The translations under genes were made by a program, and so were the position numbers. Below, piece after piece: positions 8,017 to 15,534 of a DNA stretch of 22,844 bases. The stretch lies in the NCBI GenBank assembly GCA_012839665.1, contig DUMX01000312.1, positions 1 through 22,844 on the forward strand. Direction: 5' to 3'. The stretch's first letter is position 1, and every line of letters begins with the position of its first letter. Source of the stretch: Gelria sp. (GTDB lineage Bacteria; Bacillota; Syntrophomonadia; Syntrophomonadales; Syntrophomonadaceae). The notes under the pieces are model-generated. The model did not search any database and was not told the origin of the DNA. It worked only from the letters and a program-made list of their open reading frames with translations.

Positions 8017-11000
8017 GTGAGCATAAATCCGGTGGAAGCAACCACAGCTATTGGTGACAGCTATTTTAGTTACTTAACTACCACTTTTCGTTTTCAGGAT
8101 AATAGTTTACAGGAACAGTTAAAACGTATTTTACATAATCGCAATAGCTTCGTTAATGGTCCTATATTGGAAGCTACAGCAGAATTTAAAAAAGGAGCCA
8201 GTCTCAGCCAATTGATAGCAGGGAAAATTTTGTCCTCTGAGTTTAATAAACTGGTCAGCAAAGAATTTCCGCTTCATCGTCCCCTCTATTTACACCAGGA
8301 AGAAGCCCTGCGTAAGGTTATCGTCAACCAGCGCAATATAGTGGTGGCAACCGGTACGGGAAGTGGTAAGACAGAAGCTTTCTTATTGCCGATAATCAAC
8401 CACCTGATGCAGGAAAAGGAACAGGGGCAATTGGGACCCGGAGTTAGAGCTTTGTTGCTTTATCCTATGAATGCACTGGCCAATGACCAGATGGGGCGCT
8501 TACGAGAATTATTGCGAAACTATCCTGCTATAACCTTTGGACGCTACACTGGTGAAACTGAAGAGAAAACCCGAGATGCTCGGAATGAGTATCGCATATT
8601 GAGCAAATCCAAACTTATTGAAAATGAGTTAATATCCCGGGAACAGATGCGAGAAACCCCACCCCATATTCTTCTTACCAATTATGCCATGTTAGAATAC
8701 CTCCTGCTACGGCCCGATGATAATGTTTTCTTTGATGGTAAAGATGCCGGCCATTGGCGGTATATTGTTATTGATGAAGCCCATACCTTTGGTGGTGCTA
8801 AAGGTATTGAGATGGCGATGTTGCTTAGAAGATTAAAAGAGAGGGTGCAAAAAAATAGCGGAAATCGTATTCAGTGTATTGCTACCAGTGCTACTTTAGG
8901 TGATGGGAGGAAAGATGCTGCAGAGGTAACCCGCTTTGCTACCCAATTGTTTGGTGAACCCTTTACATGGCAGGAGGGAGACAGCAGGCCGCAGGATGTG
9001 GTTTATGCTGAACGGGAACAAATGGTAGAAAAAGGGATGGGCTGGGGTAAGCCGGATCCGGAGTTATACATAAAATGGCAAAAAATTATAAACCACAGCC
9101 CATCAAAGGATATTGTCAGGGAATTAATGCTTGGTGGAGAAAAATGGGGTGTACCCGAGCAGATAATGACCCGGGCTCACAGGCACTCGGACTCTAACTG
9201 GCCTGTCTTTTTGTTTGAAACCTTAAAAGGGGACCAGAATCTTATTCGCTTACAGCGTGAATTACAGGAAACACCATATCATTTACGGGAGATGGCAAAA
9301 AGAATTTTTCAAACTAATGCCCAATCCTTGGATGCCCTGGTGGCATTAGTTGACCTGGCCAATCAGGCTCGTCTCGGTAAAGATTCCCAACCACTCTTAC
9401 CAGCTCGTTATCATGTTTTTGTACGGGCTATTGAGGGAGCCTATCTTAGCCTTTTACCAACCAGGGAGCTGTATCTGGAACGCTATGAAAAGATTGAGAA
9501 AGGCGGTCGAGTCTATAAGGTGTTCGAGGCCGCCAGCTGTCGGGGTTGTGGTGCTACTTATTTAGCTGGTAGTATCCAGGTAGACAGTGAGGGAAAACAA
9601 ATATTACAACAATATACGCCTGAGTCTGAAGAATTGGAATATTTTTTACTACTTGGGCAGGAAGAGGAAATAGCCGAACTAGATGAAGATGACGAGGTTA
9701 ACTTCTCTGGAACTGTTCCTGAGCTGAAGCATACTGAGCACTACATACTTTGTGCGCTTTGTGGCGCCATTGGGATGGAAGGTGCCCTTCATACCCCTTG
9801 CAATTGCGGTTTACAGTATTATTTTCACCTGTTGCGAATACCAGGGAAAGCCAGCACTTGCCCGGCCTGCGGTAAGCGGAGTCCGCATGGAATGGTTTGG
9901 CGTTTCTTAACCGGAACTGATGCCACTGCCAGTGTATTAACAACTACCTTATATCAGCAACTGGAACCGGAGAGCGGAACGCCTGAGCTGGTTGTAAATA
10001 GCGAGGAACAGGAGGATGGATGGGGACCTGTAAGCACAACCAATACTGAATCCACCGAGTCCCAGGAACTGCGGAAATTGCTGGTGTTTTCAGACAGTCG
10101 CCAGGATGCTGCCTTTTTTGCTCCTTATTTTGACCGTACTTATAACCGGATTCTCCGGCGTAATCTGATAATAAGGAGCCTGCAGGAAAGGCGGGAGGAA
10201 GCCCGGGAAAATCAGTGGCGCTTTCAGGATTTAGTTCGTCCCGTAGTCCAACAGGCGGAACAGAGCGGGGTTTTTTCACGGCGCCAGAGTGTACAAGAAA
10301 AACAGGATGAGGTTTGGAAATGGTTATTCTATGAACTCTTGTCCCTGGACCGGCGCATTAATTTGGAAGGAATGGGGTTACTTGGCTTTGCTGTGGAAAA
10401 ACCAGACGCATGGCGAGCTCCGCCGCCACTGTTAAGAGACCCCTGGCAATTGACTGAGGGCGAAGTCTGGACTTTGTTTCAGGTTTTAATGGGATATTTA
10501 CGTAAGCAGGGAGTGATAGCTTTTCCGGAGCAGGTTTTGCCTGATGATGAGTTTTTTAAACCACGTAATCGGGAATTCTACTTCCGTTCTTATTCTGATT
10601 CCAAATCGCGTAAAAAAGGTATATTAGGCTGGAATCCGCAGACTATCAATAGCCGTCTGGATTACCTGTTGCGTTTGGCAGCACGGATTAACCCCAATAT
10701 TGACGAAAAAGAATGCCGCCTGGTATTGGATAATATTTGGAACCGAAGTATGCAATATCCGTTCTGGAAACCCTATATTGCCGAAAAATATATTGAGGGC
10801 GAGGGAACAGTTTACCAGCTAAACCATGATATATGGCAACTATGTTCTTCGTTAATAGATAACTCTCTGCAGTGGTACATATGTAATCGTTGTCAGACTC
10901 TAACCCTTCATAATATTCGTGGAACCTGCCCTTCCTATCGCTGCAGTGGAACCTTACAGCCCTGTGAACCGGAAACCCTATTTAAAGATAATCACTATTT

Positions 11001-12852
11001 CAGGTTATATCATGATATTATTCCGAAAAAAATGGTAGCCCAGGAACATACCGCCCAGCTAACCAGTCAGGTGGCGGGTAAGCTGCAAAATCAATTTAAT
11101 AAGGGTGAAGTTAATGTTTTGAGTTGTTCTACTACCTTTGAATTAGGAGTTGATGTAGGGGAACTGGAAACTGTTTTTATGCGTAATGTTCCTCCATCGG
11201 CAGCTAATTATATTCAAAGAGCTGGTCGGGCCGGAAGAAGAACCAGTGCTACTGCTTATGTTTTAACTTATGCCCAGCGCCGCTCCCATGACCTGGATTA
11301 TTATAGAGAACCAGACAACATGGTTATGGGGAAAATTGGGGTGCCTCATTTTACCCTGGAAAATAGTAAAATCATTAGCCGACATATAAATGCAGTAGCC
11401 TTATCGGCTTTCTGGAAAAAGGAGCGGGAATTATTCGGTAAAGTGCGCAACTTCTTTTTTGGAGATGACTTCGGACCAGATGTTTTTCACGAATACCTGA
11501 AACAGCAACCTGCCAGTCTTTTAGATTCAATTAAAAATGTTGTTCCCCAGCAATTATGGGGTGAGCTGGGGATTTTAGAATGGGGATGGGTAGAACCTTT
11601 ATTTGATAATGAATCCGGGGTATTAGCCCGGGCTGCAGCCGAAGCGGTAAACGATATCGTTGAGTTGGAATTATTGAGAGAGGAGAGTTATCAGGAAGGT
11701 AAGGGCAATGTCGATTACTACACCAGACTCATTAATACTATAAAAGATAAAAACCTGATAAACTACCTGGCCAGTAAAAATGTTTTACCCAAATATGGGT
11801 TCCCGGTTGATGTGGTGGAACTTTCAGTTATGCATCATATAGATGAGGCCCGAGGGTTGCAGTTGGAACGAGACTTAAGGATTGCCCTTTCTGAATATGC
11901 ACCTGGTAGTCAGGTAGTGGCGGCCGGGAAATTATGGACTTCTCGTTTTATTAAACGGCTGGCTAACAAGGAATGGGAGAGTTATCATTACGCTATTTGT
12001 GACCACTGCCAAAATTATTATCGGGTACGCAAAGATTTAGTTCCTGAATTCAGCGAATGTCCAGTGTGTGGTCAAGCCTTTGCCCAAAGTGGCATCTTTA
12101 TAATTCCGGCCTTTGGTTTTGTGGCCAGTCCTGACCGACCCGATAAACCGGGAGAAAACCGGCCTGATAAAACCTACAGTACCCGGGTATATTTTTCCGG
12201 GGAAGGGGAGGGCGAAGCTAGAGAGATAGTAAAATTAGGTCCGACAAGACTAATAGCCACACCAGTTTTCCATGGTAAATTGGCAGTAATAAATAATGCC
12301 GGGGGACATGGCTTTAAAATTTGTCGCCGCTGTGGATTTGCTGTAACCTGGTTTGAAAAAAGTCCTCGTGGCCACCATACTACCCCTAACCGGCGTAAAT
12401 GTGATGGTAAGCTTATCACCCAATTAGCGCTGGGACATGAATTCCAAACTGATGTCTTGAAACTATCTTTCGAGGGTTATCAAAATAGCGAAGAGGCTTT
12501 TTGGTTATCACTACTTTATGCATTGCTGGAAGGTGCCAGTTTAGCCCTGGACATAGAACGTGATGACCTGGATGGTTGCCTTTATCGGGTGGCAGGTAAT
12601 CCTTATTCTCCCCAACTGATATTCTATGATGATGTTCCTGGTGGCGCCGGGCATGTTCACCGTATGTCCAGTCGAGAAGAATTAATGAAGATATTACATA
12701 CGTCCCTTAATCGTCTGGAAAAGTGCGAGTGTGGCGGTTGGGAAGGGCATACCAGCTGCAGTGGCTGTCTAAGAAATTATAGGAATCAATTCTGCCACGA
12801 TAAACTAGATCGCCGTCTGGTGATTGATTTTTTAAGGCATATACTGGCATAA
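8017..12852 (+). CDS. Large DEAH-box SF2 helicase with zinc clusters and C-terminal DUF1998/MZB-like module (DruE-like)
   Basis: The 1611-residue protein has a complete SF2 motor: motif I ATGTGSGKT (111-119), Ia LLYPMNALANDQ, II DEAH (253-256), III SAT (291-293), a second RecA lobe from about 688 (LVFSDSRQDA), V TTFELGVDVG (1039-1048) and VI QRAGRAGR (1067-1074). A long insert between the lobes carries cysteine pairs C508/C511, C579/C582, C595/C597 and C615/C618. Further pairs are C956/C959, C971/C976, C1328/C1331 with C1348/C1351, and C1436/C1439. The C terminus has DDVPGGAGH (1538-1546) and C1570/C1572, C1581/C1584, C1593, as in DUF1998 helicases such as MrfA, but the protein is about twice MrfA length. 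DruE of Druantia is a DUF1998 helicase of this size class. GTG at 8017 has GGGAGGT (8000-8006) 10 nt upstream, inside the preceding gene. It probably translocates on nucleic acid. Confidence 0.92.
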   Translation: MSINPVEATTAIGDSYFSYLTTTFRFQDNSLQEQLKRILHNRNSFVNGPILEATAEFKKGASLSQLIAGKILSSEFNKLVSKEFPLHRPLYLHQEEALRKVIVNQRNIVVATGTGSGKTEAFLLPIINHLMQEKEQGQLGPGVRALLLYPMNALANDQMGRLRELLRNYPAITFGRYTGETEEKTRDARNEYRILSKSKLIENELISREQMRETPPHILLTNYAMLEYLLLRPDDNVFFDGKDAGHWRYIVIDEAHTFGGAKGIEMAMLLRRLKERVQKNSGNRIQCIATSATLGDGRKDAAEVTRFATQLFGEPFTWQEGDSRPQDVVYAEREQMVEKGMGWGKPDPELYIKWQKIINHSPSKDIVRELMLGGEKWGVPEQIMTRAHRHSDSNWPVFLFETLKGDQNLIRLQRELQETPYHLREMAKRIFQTNAQSLDALVALVDLANQARLGKDSQPLLPARYHVFVRAIEGAYLSLLPTRELYLERYEKIEKGGRVYKVFEAASCRGCGATYLAGSIQVDSEGKQILQQYTPESEELEYFLLLGQEEEIAELDEDDEVNFSGTVPELKHTEHYILCALCGAIGMEGALHTPCNCGLQYYFHLLRIPGKASTCPACGKRSPHGMVWRFLTGTDATASVLTTTLYQQLEPESGTPELVVNSEEQEDGWGPVSTTNTESTESQELRKLLVFSDSRQDAAFFAPYFDRTYNRILRRNLIIRSLQERREEARENQWRFQDLVRPVVQQAEQSGVFSRRQSVQEKQDEVWKWLFYELLSLDRRINLEGMGLLGFAVEKPDAWRAPPPLLRDPWQLTEGEVWTLFQVLMGYLRKQGVIAFPEQVLPDDEFFKPRNREFYFRSYSDSKSRKKGILGWNPQTINSRLDYLLRLAARINPNIDEKECRLVLDNIWNRSMQYPFWKPYIAEKYIEGEGTVYQLNHDIWQLCSSLIDNSLQWYICNRCQTLTLHNIRGTCPSYRCSGTLQPCEPETLFKDNHYFRLYHDIIPKKMVAQEHTAQLTSQVAGKLQNQFNKGEVNVLSCSTTFELGVDVGELETVFMRNVPPSAANYIQRAGRAGRRTSATAYVLTYAQRRSHDLDYYREPDNMVMGKIGVPHFTLENSKIISRHINAVALSAFWKKERELFGKVRNFFFGDDFGPDVFHEYLKQQPASLLDSIKNVVPQQLWGELGILEWGWVEPLFDNESGVLARAAAEAVNDIVELELLREESYQEGKGNVDYYTRLINTIKDKNLINYLASKNVLPKYGFPVDVVELSVMHHIDEARGLQLERDLRIALSEYAPGSQVVAAGKLWTSRFIKRLANKEWESYHYAICDHCQNYYRVRKDLVPEFSECPVCGQAFAQSGIFIIPAFGFVASPDRPDKPGENRPDKTYSTRVYFSGEGEGEAREIVKLGPTRLIATPVFHGKLAVINNAGGHGFKICRRCGFAVTWFEKSPRGHHTTPNRRKCDGKLITQLALGHEFQTDVLKLSFEGYQNSEEAFWLSLLYALLEGASLALDIERDDLDGCLYRVAGNPYSPQLIFYDDVPGGAGHVHRMSSREELMKILHTSLNRLEKCECGGWEGHTSCSGCLRNYRNQFCHDKLDRRLVIDFLRHILA

Positions 12853-12931
12853 GATAACTGAGTAAGGAGAAACGGTATTATAATTACGAGTCGGGAGGGT
12901 GCTGAGCGAAAGTGGTAACTATATCAAGCTG

Positions 12932-12953
12932 ATTGCAGTAAAATTGCAGTAAA
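12932..12953. repeat. Tandem 11-bp repeat (ATTGCAGTAAA x2)
   Basis: Two exact adjacent copies, 12932-12942 and 12943-12953, lie in the 171-bp gap between the helicase gene and tRNA-Pro. Apart from this and the hairpin to its right I see nothing coding in the gap. It is probably a small slippage duplication. Confidence 0.7.
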
Positions 12954-12987
12954 ACGGTAAAAATACTAAATAACACAGAAAAACCAA

Positions 12988-13009
12988 AACCGCGCCAACC
13001 CGCGCGGTT
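12988..13009. terminator. Bidirectional hairpin terminator between the helicase operon and tRNA-Pro
   Basis: AACCGCGC (12988-12995) pairs perfectly with GCGCGGTT (13002-13009) around a 6-nt loop. Read on the minus strand it is followed by TTTTGG and TTTTTC, a good intrinsic terminator 15 bp beyond the 3' end of tRNA-Pro. Read on the plus strand the tail (ACTTTATTCTT) is poorer but could also stop transcription from the helicase operon. Confidence 0.75.
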
Positions 13010-13023
13010 ACTTTATTCTTAAC

Positions 13024-13100
13024 TGGTCGGGGCGACAGGATTTGAACCTGCGACCTTCTGATCCCAAATCAGACGCGCTCCCAAACTGCGCCACGCCCCG
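13024..13100 (-). tRNA. tRNA-Pro(TGG)
   Basis: Read from 13100 down to 13024: acceptor CGGGGCG pairs with CGCCCCG, discriminator A and an encoded CCA; the D arm is GCGC-type; the anticodon stem TCTGA/TCAGA holds loop TTTGGGA with anticodon TGG; the T arm contains GGTTCAAAT. All four stems close and the length is 77 nt including CCA. Its 3' end faces the accessory helicase operon. Confidence 0.97.
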
Positions 13101-13122
13101 ATCGTTTTTTTCGAACGTCTCT

Positions 13123-13152
13123 ATAATAGCATTTCTAGTTTAACGCTGTCAA
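13123..13152 (-). promoter_or_regulatory. Promoter of tRNA-Pro
   Basis: On the minus strand TTGACA (13152-13147, a perfect -35) and TATTAT (13128-13123) are separated by 18 bp, with the tRNA 5' end 22 nt after the -10. This is one of the best sigma-A promoters in the window. Confidence 0.75.
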
Positions 13153-13203
13153 TTGTTACGGTATTTTATGCTCTTTCTGCATATCAAGGTCCTTTAAGAA
13201 TTA

Positions 13204-13212
13204 TGATATAAT
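13204..13212 (+). promoter_or_regulatory. Extended -10 promoter of the trmO-like gene
   Basis: TGATATAAT at 13204-13212 is a perfect TATAAT with the TGn extension. No good -35 exists 16-18 bp upstream, which is usual for extended -10 promoters. Transcription would begin near 13219, about 60 nt before the start codon. Confidence 0.55.
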
Positions 13213-13278
13213 AATTTCAGAATAATTTCGGAGACGCTTAAATGATTAAAATAGATAATATAGATAGGAGGGGCAGGA

Positions 13279-14067
13279 ATGGAAGAAATAAATTTGAGAC
13301 CGGTGGCTTATGTTCTTTCTCCGGTGGAAGAGCCTTCAGATATGCCATTGGGAGGAAAGGATGCAATAATTGAGCTTTTACCTGAATATGTGGAAGCCCT
13401 GCAGGGCTTGGAGAAAAACTCTCATATATGGATTTTGTCATGGTTTCATAAGGCACCGCGGGACCTTTTAAAAATCAGCCCGTTAAAGGTTAACCCGGAT
13501 TCGCCTGAATATGGGGTTTTTGCTCTGCGTGCTTTTGCTCGGCCTAATCCCATCGGTTTAAGCCTGGTAAGATTGGAGCGGGTAGAGGGTAACCGGATAT
13601 ACGTACGAGGTTTAGATGCTATTGGCGGTACGCCTGTTTTGGATATTAAGCCTTATTTCGAGAACGACACCATTTTTTCACCCCTTACCCCTTATATTAG
13701 GGGGAAAAGCCGGGAAATGCGCCAGGGTATGATTAGAAAACATGCCTTTATTCATCATGGGGAGGAATGCACGGATATGCTTATAGGGGTAAGGATGGCG
13801 GCTATTGCCGAGGACCGTTTTGGACATCTAAATTCCTCTGACCTTATGGTACATGTTCAGGGTTCACTTTGTTTGGCAGATACTATACAAGGAGTAAGCC
13901 GGGCTCGTCTGGCTAATCCACCTCGTTTTACTTATACCAATAATGATGAGGTAAGTGAAACTACCTGGACAAAAAATAATCAGACTTTAATCATTCGTCT
14001 GAAAGGTACGTTTAATCATGACGATATTGAGAACCTGGCTGATGAAGAGCTTTTCGATATATTCTAA
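13279..14067 (+). CDS. trmO: TrmO/TsaA-type tRNA t6A methyltransferase fused to an FmdE-like domain
   Basis: The 262-residue protein has two parts. Residues about 1-150 are a TsaA/TrmO domain, with FARPNPIGLS, VRGLDAIGGTPVLDIKPY and an N-terminal PVAYVLSPVEE strand. TrmO methylates N6-threonylcarbamoyladenosine at position 37 of certain tRNAs using S-adenosylmethionine. Residues about 150-262 resemble the bacterial FmdE (formylmethanofuran dehydrogenase subunit E) domain: HHGEECTDMLIGVRM at the start, GSLCLADTIQGV in the middle, then ANPPRFTY. The FmdE-like part usually binds metal through histidine and cysteines, and its role here is unknown. ATG at 13279 has AGGAGGGG (13266-13273) 5 nt upstream. 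It is a single-gene unit between an extended -10 promoter and a strong terminator. Calling the N-terminal activity TrmO is by family; methylation is not shown by sequence alone. Confidence 0.85.
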   Translation: MEEINLRPVAYVLSPVEEPSDMPLGGKDAIIELLPEYVEALQGLEKNSHIWILSWFHKAPRDLLKISPLKVNPDSPEYGVFALRAFARPNPIGLSLVRLERVEGNRIYVRGLDAIGGTPVLDIKPYFENDTIFSPLTPYIRGKSREMRQGMIRKHAFIHHGEECTDMLIGVRMAAIAEDRFGHLNSSDLMVHVQGSLCLADTIQGVSRARLANPPRFTYTNNDEVSETTWTKNNQTLIIRLKGTFNHDDIENLADEELFDIF

Positions 14068-14104
14068 TACGTAAATAAATTTCTATACAAAATCAGAACC
14101 TGGT

Positions 14105-14133
14105 AAATTCCCCGGCTTCCCCGGGGAATTTTT
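14105..14133 (+). terminator. Intrinsic terminator of the trmO-like gene
   Basis: AAATTCCCCGG (14105-14115) and CCGGGGAATTT (14121-14131) form a perfect 11-bp stem with a 5-nt loop, continuing into TTTTT. It lies 38 nt after the stop codon and insulates the dehydrogenase operon that follows. Confidence 0.9.
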
Positions 14134-14147
14134 ATATGTAATAAAGC

Positions 14148-14165
14148 TTGTCATAATTATTACAA
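14148..14165. promoter_or_regulatory. 18-bp near-perfect palindrome upstream of the dehydrogenase/CoA-transferase operon
   Basis: TTGTCATAATTATTACAA is self-complementary at 8 of 9 pairs. Its first six bases, TTGTCA, could be a -35 with a weak TAACAT -10 (14172-14177) 18 bp away, so a protein bound here would cover the promoter. The -10 is poor, so the promoter itself is doubtful; the symmetry is clear. Confidence 0.4.
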
Positions 14166-14265
14166 ACGTGATAACATAATAACAATATGACATATTAATA
14201 TTATATGGGGGTGGAATCAGATTTTGGTATTGATTTAACTTCTGGCGGGAAGGGGGAATGTTTGG

Positions 14266-15513
14266 ATGTTTGATTTTTTAATGACTCCGGAACAGCTGAA
14301 GCTTCGCGATGAGGTTCGGGAGCTGGCTCGCTGGGTACCGCGTGAATATATACTGGACATGGATGCAGATAAGATTAAGTATCCTAAAGAATTTATACAA
14401 GAATGCGGACGGCGTAATTTGATAGGGATTCGGGTTCCGGTTGAGTATGGTGGACGTGGTGGTCAGTGGGTGGATGACATTATTGCGGCTGAAGAAATTT
14501 GTGTAAATGGCTACATTTTTGGTTGTACCTGGGGTGTTACTGGTGATGTAGTAACCGAAGCCCTGGTACATTTTGGTACTGAAGAACAAAAGCAAAAATA
14601 CCTGGTACCTATTTGTAAAGGGGAAAAAATTGCTGCTGAATGTCTGACCGAACCTCGGGGCGGGTCGGACTTTTTTGGCTCTACTACTATTGCTCATAGG
14701 GATGGCAGTGATTTTATTTTAAACGGTCAAAAGCGGTTTATTGTTGGTGGTGAGGGAGCTGACTTATTCCTGGTATACGCTAAAACAGATATGGATGCTC
14801 CTTCGAATAGGTCTATGACCTGTTTTATGGTAGAGAGGGAAATGGGGGTTAAGACCGAGTATCTTTACGGGTTAATGGGTTGCCGGGGAGGTGGAACGGC
14901 CCGGGTAGTTTTTGATAATGTCAGGGTGCCAGCAGAAAATGTTATCGGTGAAGTAAACGGTGCTGCTCCGGTATTTTACCAGATGATGATACCGGAGAGG
15001 TTGGGTACAGCAGCTATGACTATAGGTGCAGCCCGTCCGGCTATAGAGATTGCTACTGACTATAGTACCAGGCGTAAGGCTTTCGGTACGGAAATAAAGA
15101 ACTTTCAGGCGGTTAGTTTTAAAATAGCTGATGCAGTAATGAAGCTGGATGCCTGTCGCAGCTTTATGTATACTACCTCACGAGCAGTTGATTCTGGTAC
15201 TGTACCAGCCAGCCGCTGTCGGCGCCTGGTGTCCGAAGGCAAGAAATTTGTTACAGAACAGTGCTGGGATGTAGCTAACTTGTGTATGCAGGTCATGGGG
15301 GGGATTGGTTACACCGATGTTTATCCCCTGGAGAAAATATTACGTGATTTACGCCTGTCTATGATTTGGGTGGGTACTAATGAAATTATGAGCTTAATCA
15401 GCCAGCATGAGTGGTACAAAGAGAGAGCCGCCGAGCTCAAGGGCCATAATAAGCGTGATAGCGAGTTGGATGCGTTAAATGCCTTTGCCGAAGGGGAAAA
15501 GGTTTATGAATAA
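14266..15513 (+). CDS. Acyl-CoA dehydrogenase with the catalytic glutamate probably at the LCAD/IVD position
   Basis: The 415-residue FAD enzyme has the three-domain acyl-CoA dehydrogenase fold: the N-terminal helical domain with VPVEYGGRGG, the middle beta domain with AECLTEPRGGSDF and RFIVGG, and the C-terminal helical domain with YSTRRKAFG and MQVMGGIGYTDVYPLEKILRDLR. It would form the alpha,beta double bond of an acyl-CoA, passing electrons to electron-transfer flavoprotein. The usual catalytic Y-E-G-T is W368-V369-G370-T371 here, so the normal glutamate is missing. Instead E244 in PERLGTA occupies the place used by long-chain and isovaleryl-CoA dehydrogenases. The start is ATG 14266 with AAGGGGG upstream; a nearby ATG at 14258 is out of frame. 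The next gene, 21 nt on, is a CoA-transferase, which suggests they share a substrate. Confidence 0.9.
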   Translation: MFDFLMTPEQLKLRDEVRELARWVPREYILDMDADKIKYPKEFIQECGRRNLIGIRVPVEYGGRGGQWVDDIIAAEEICVNGYIFGCTWGVTGDVVTEALVHFGTEEQKQKYLVPICKGEKIAAECLTEPRGGSDFFGSTTIAHRDGSDFILNGQKRFIVGGEGADLFLVYAKTDMDAPSNRSMTCFMVEREMGVKTEYLYGLMGCRGGGTARVVFDNVRVPAENVIGEVNGAAPVFYQMMIPERLGTAAMTIGAARPAIEIATDYSTRRKAFGTEIKNFQAVSFKIADAVMKLDACRSFMYTTSRAVDSGTVPASRCRRLVSEGKKFVTEQCWDVANLCMQVMGGIGYTDVYPLEKILRDLRLSMIWVGTNEIMSLISQHEWYKERAAELKGHNKRDSELDALNAFAEGEKVYE

Positions 15514-15534
15514 TAATGGAAGGGGGAGAGGGTT

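Noticed and set aside
12899..12952. Short GTG frame just after the helicase gene
   Set aside because: The ribosome binding site would directly touch the start codon and the 17-codon peptide has no resemblance to anything; treated as non-coding.
13024..13100. tRNA-Pro as an integration site (attachment site) for the accessory segment
   Set aside because: No second copy of the tRNA 3' end was seen between 1614 and 3098, and no integrase gene is present.
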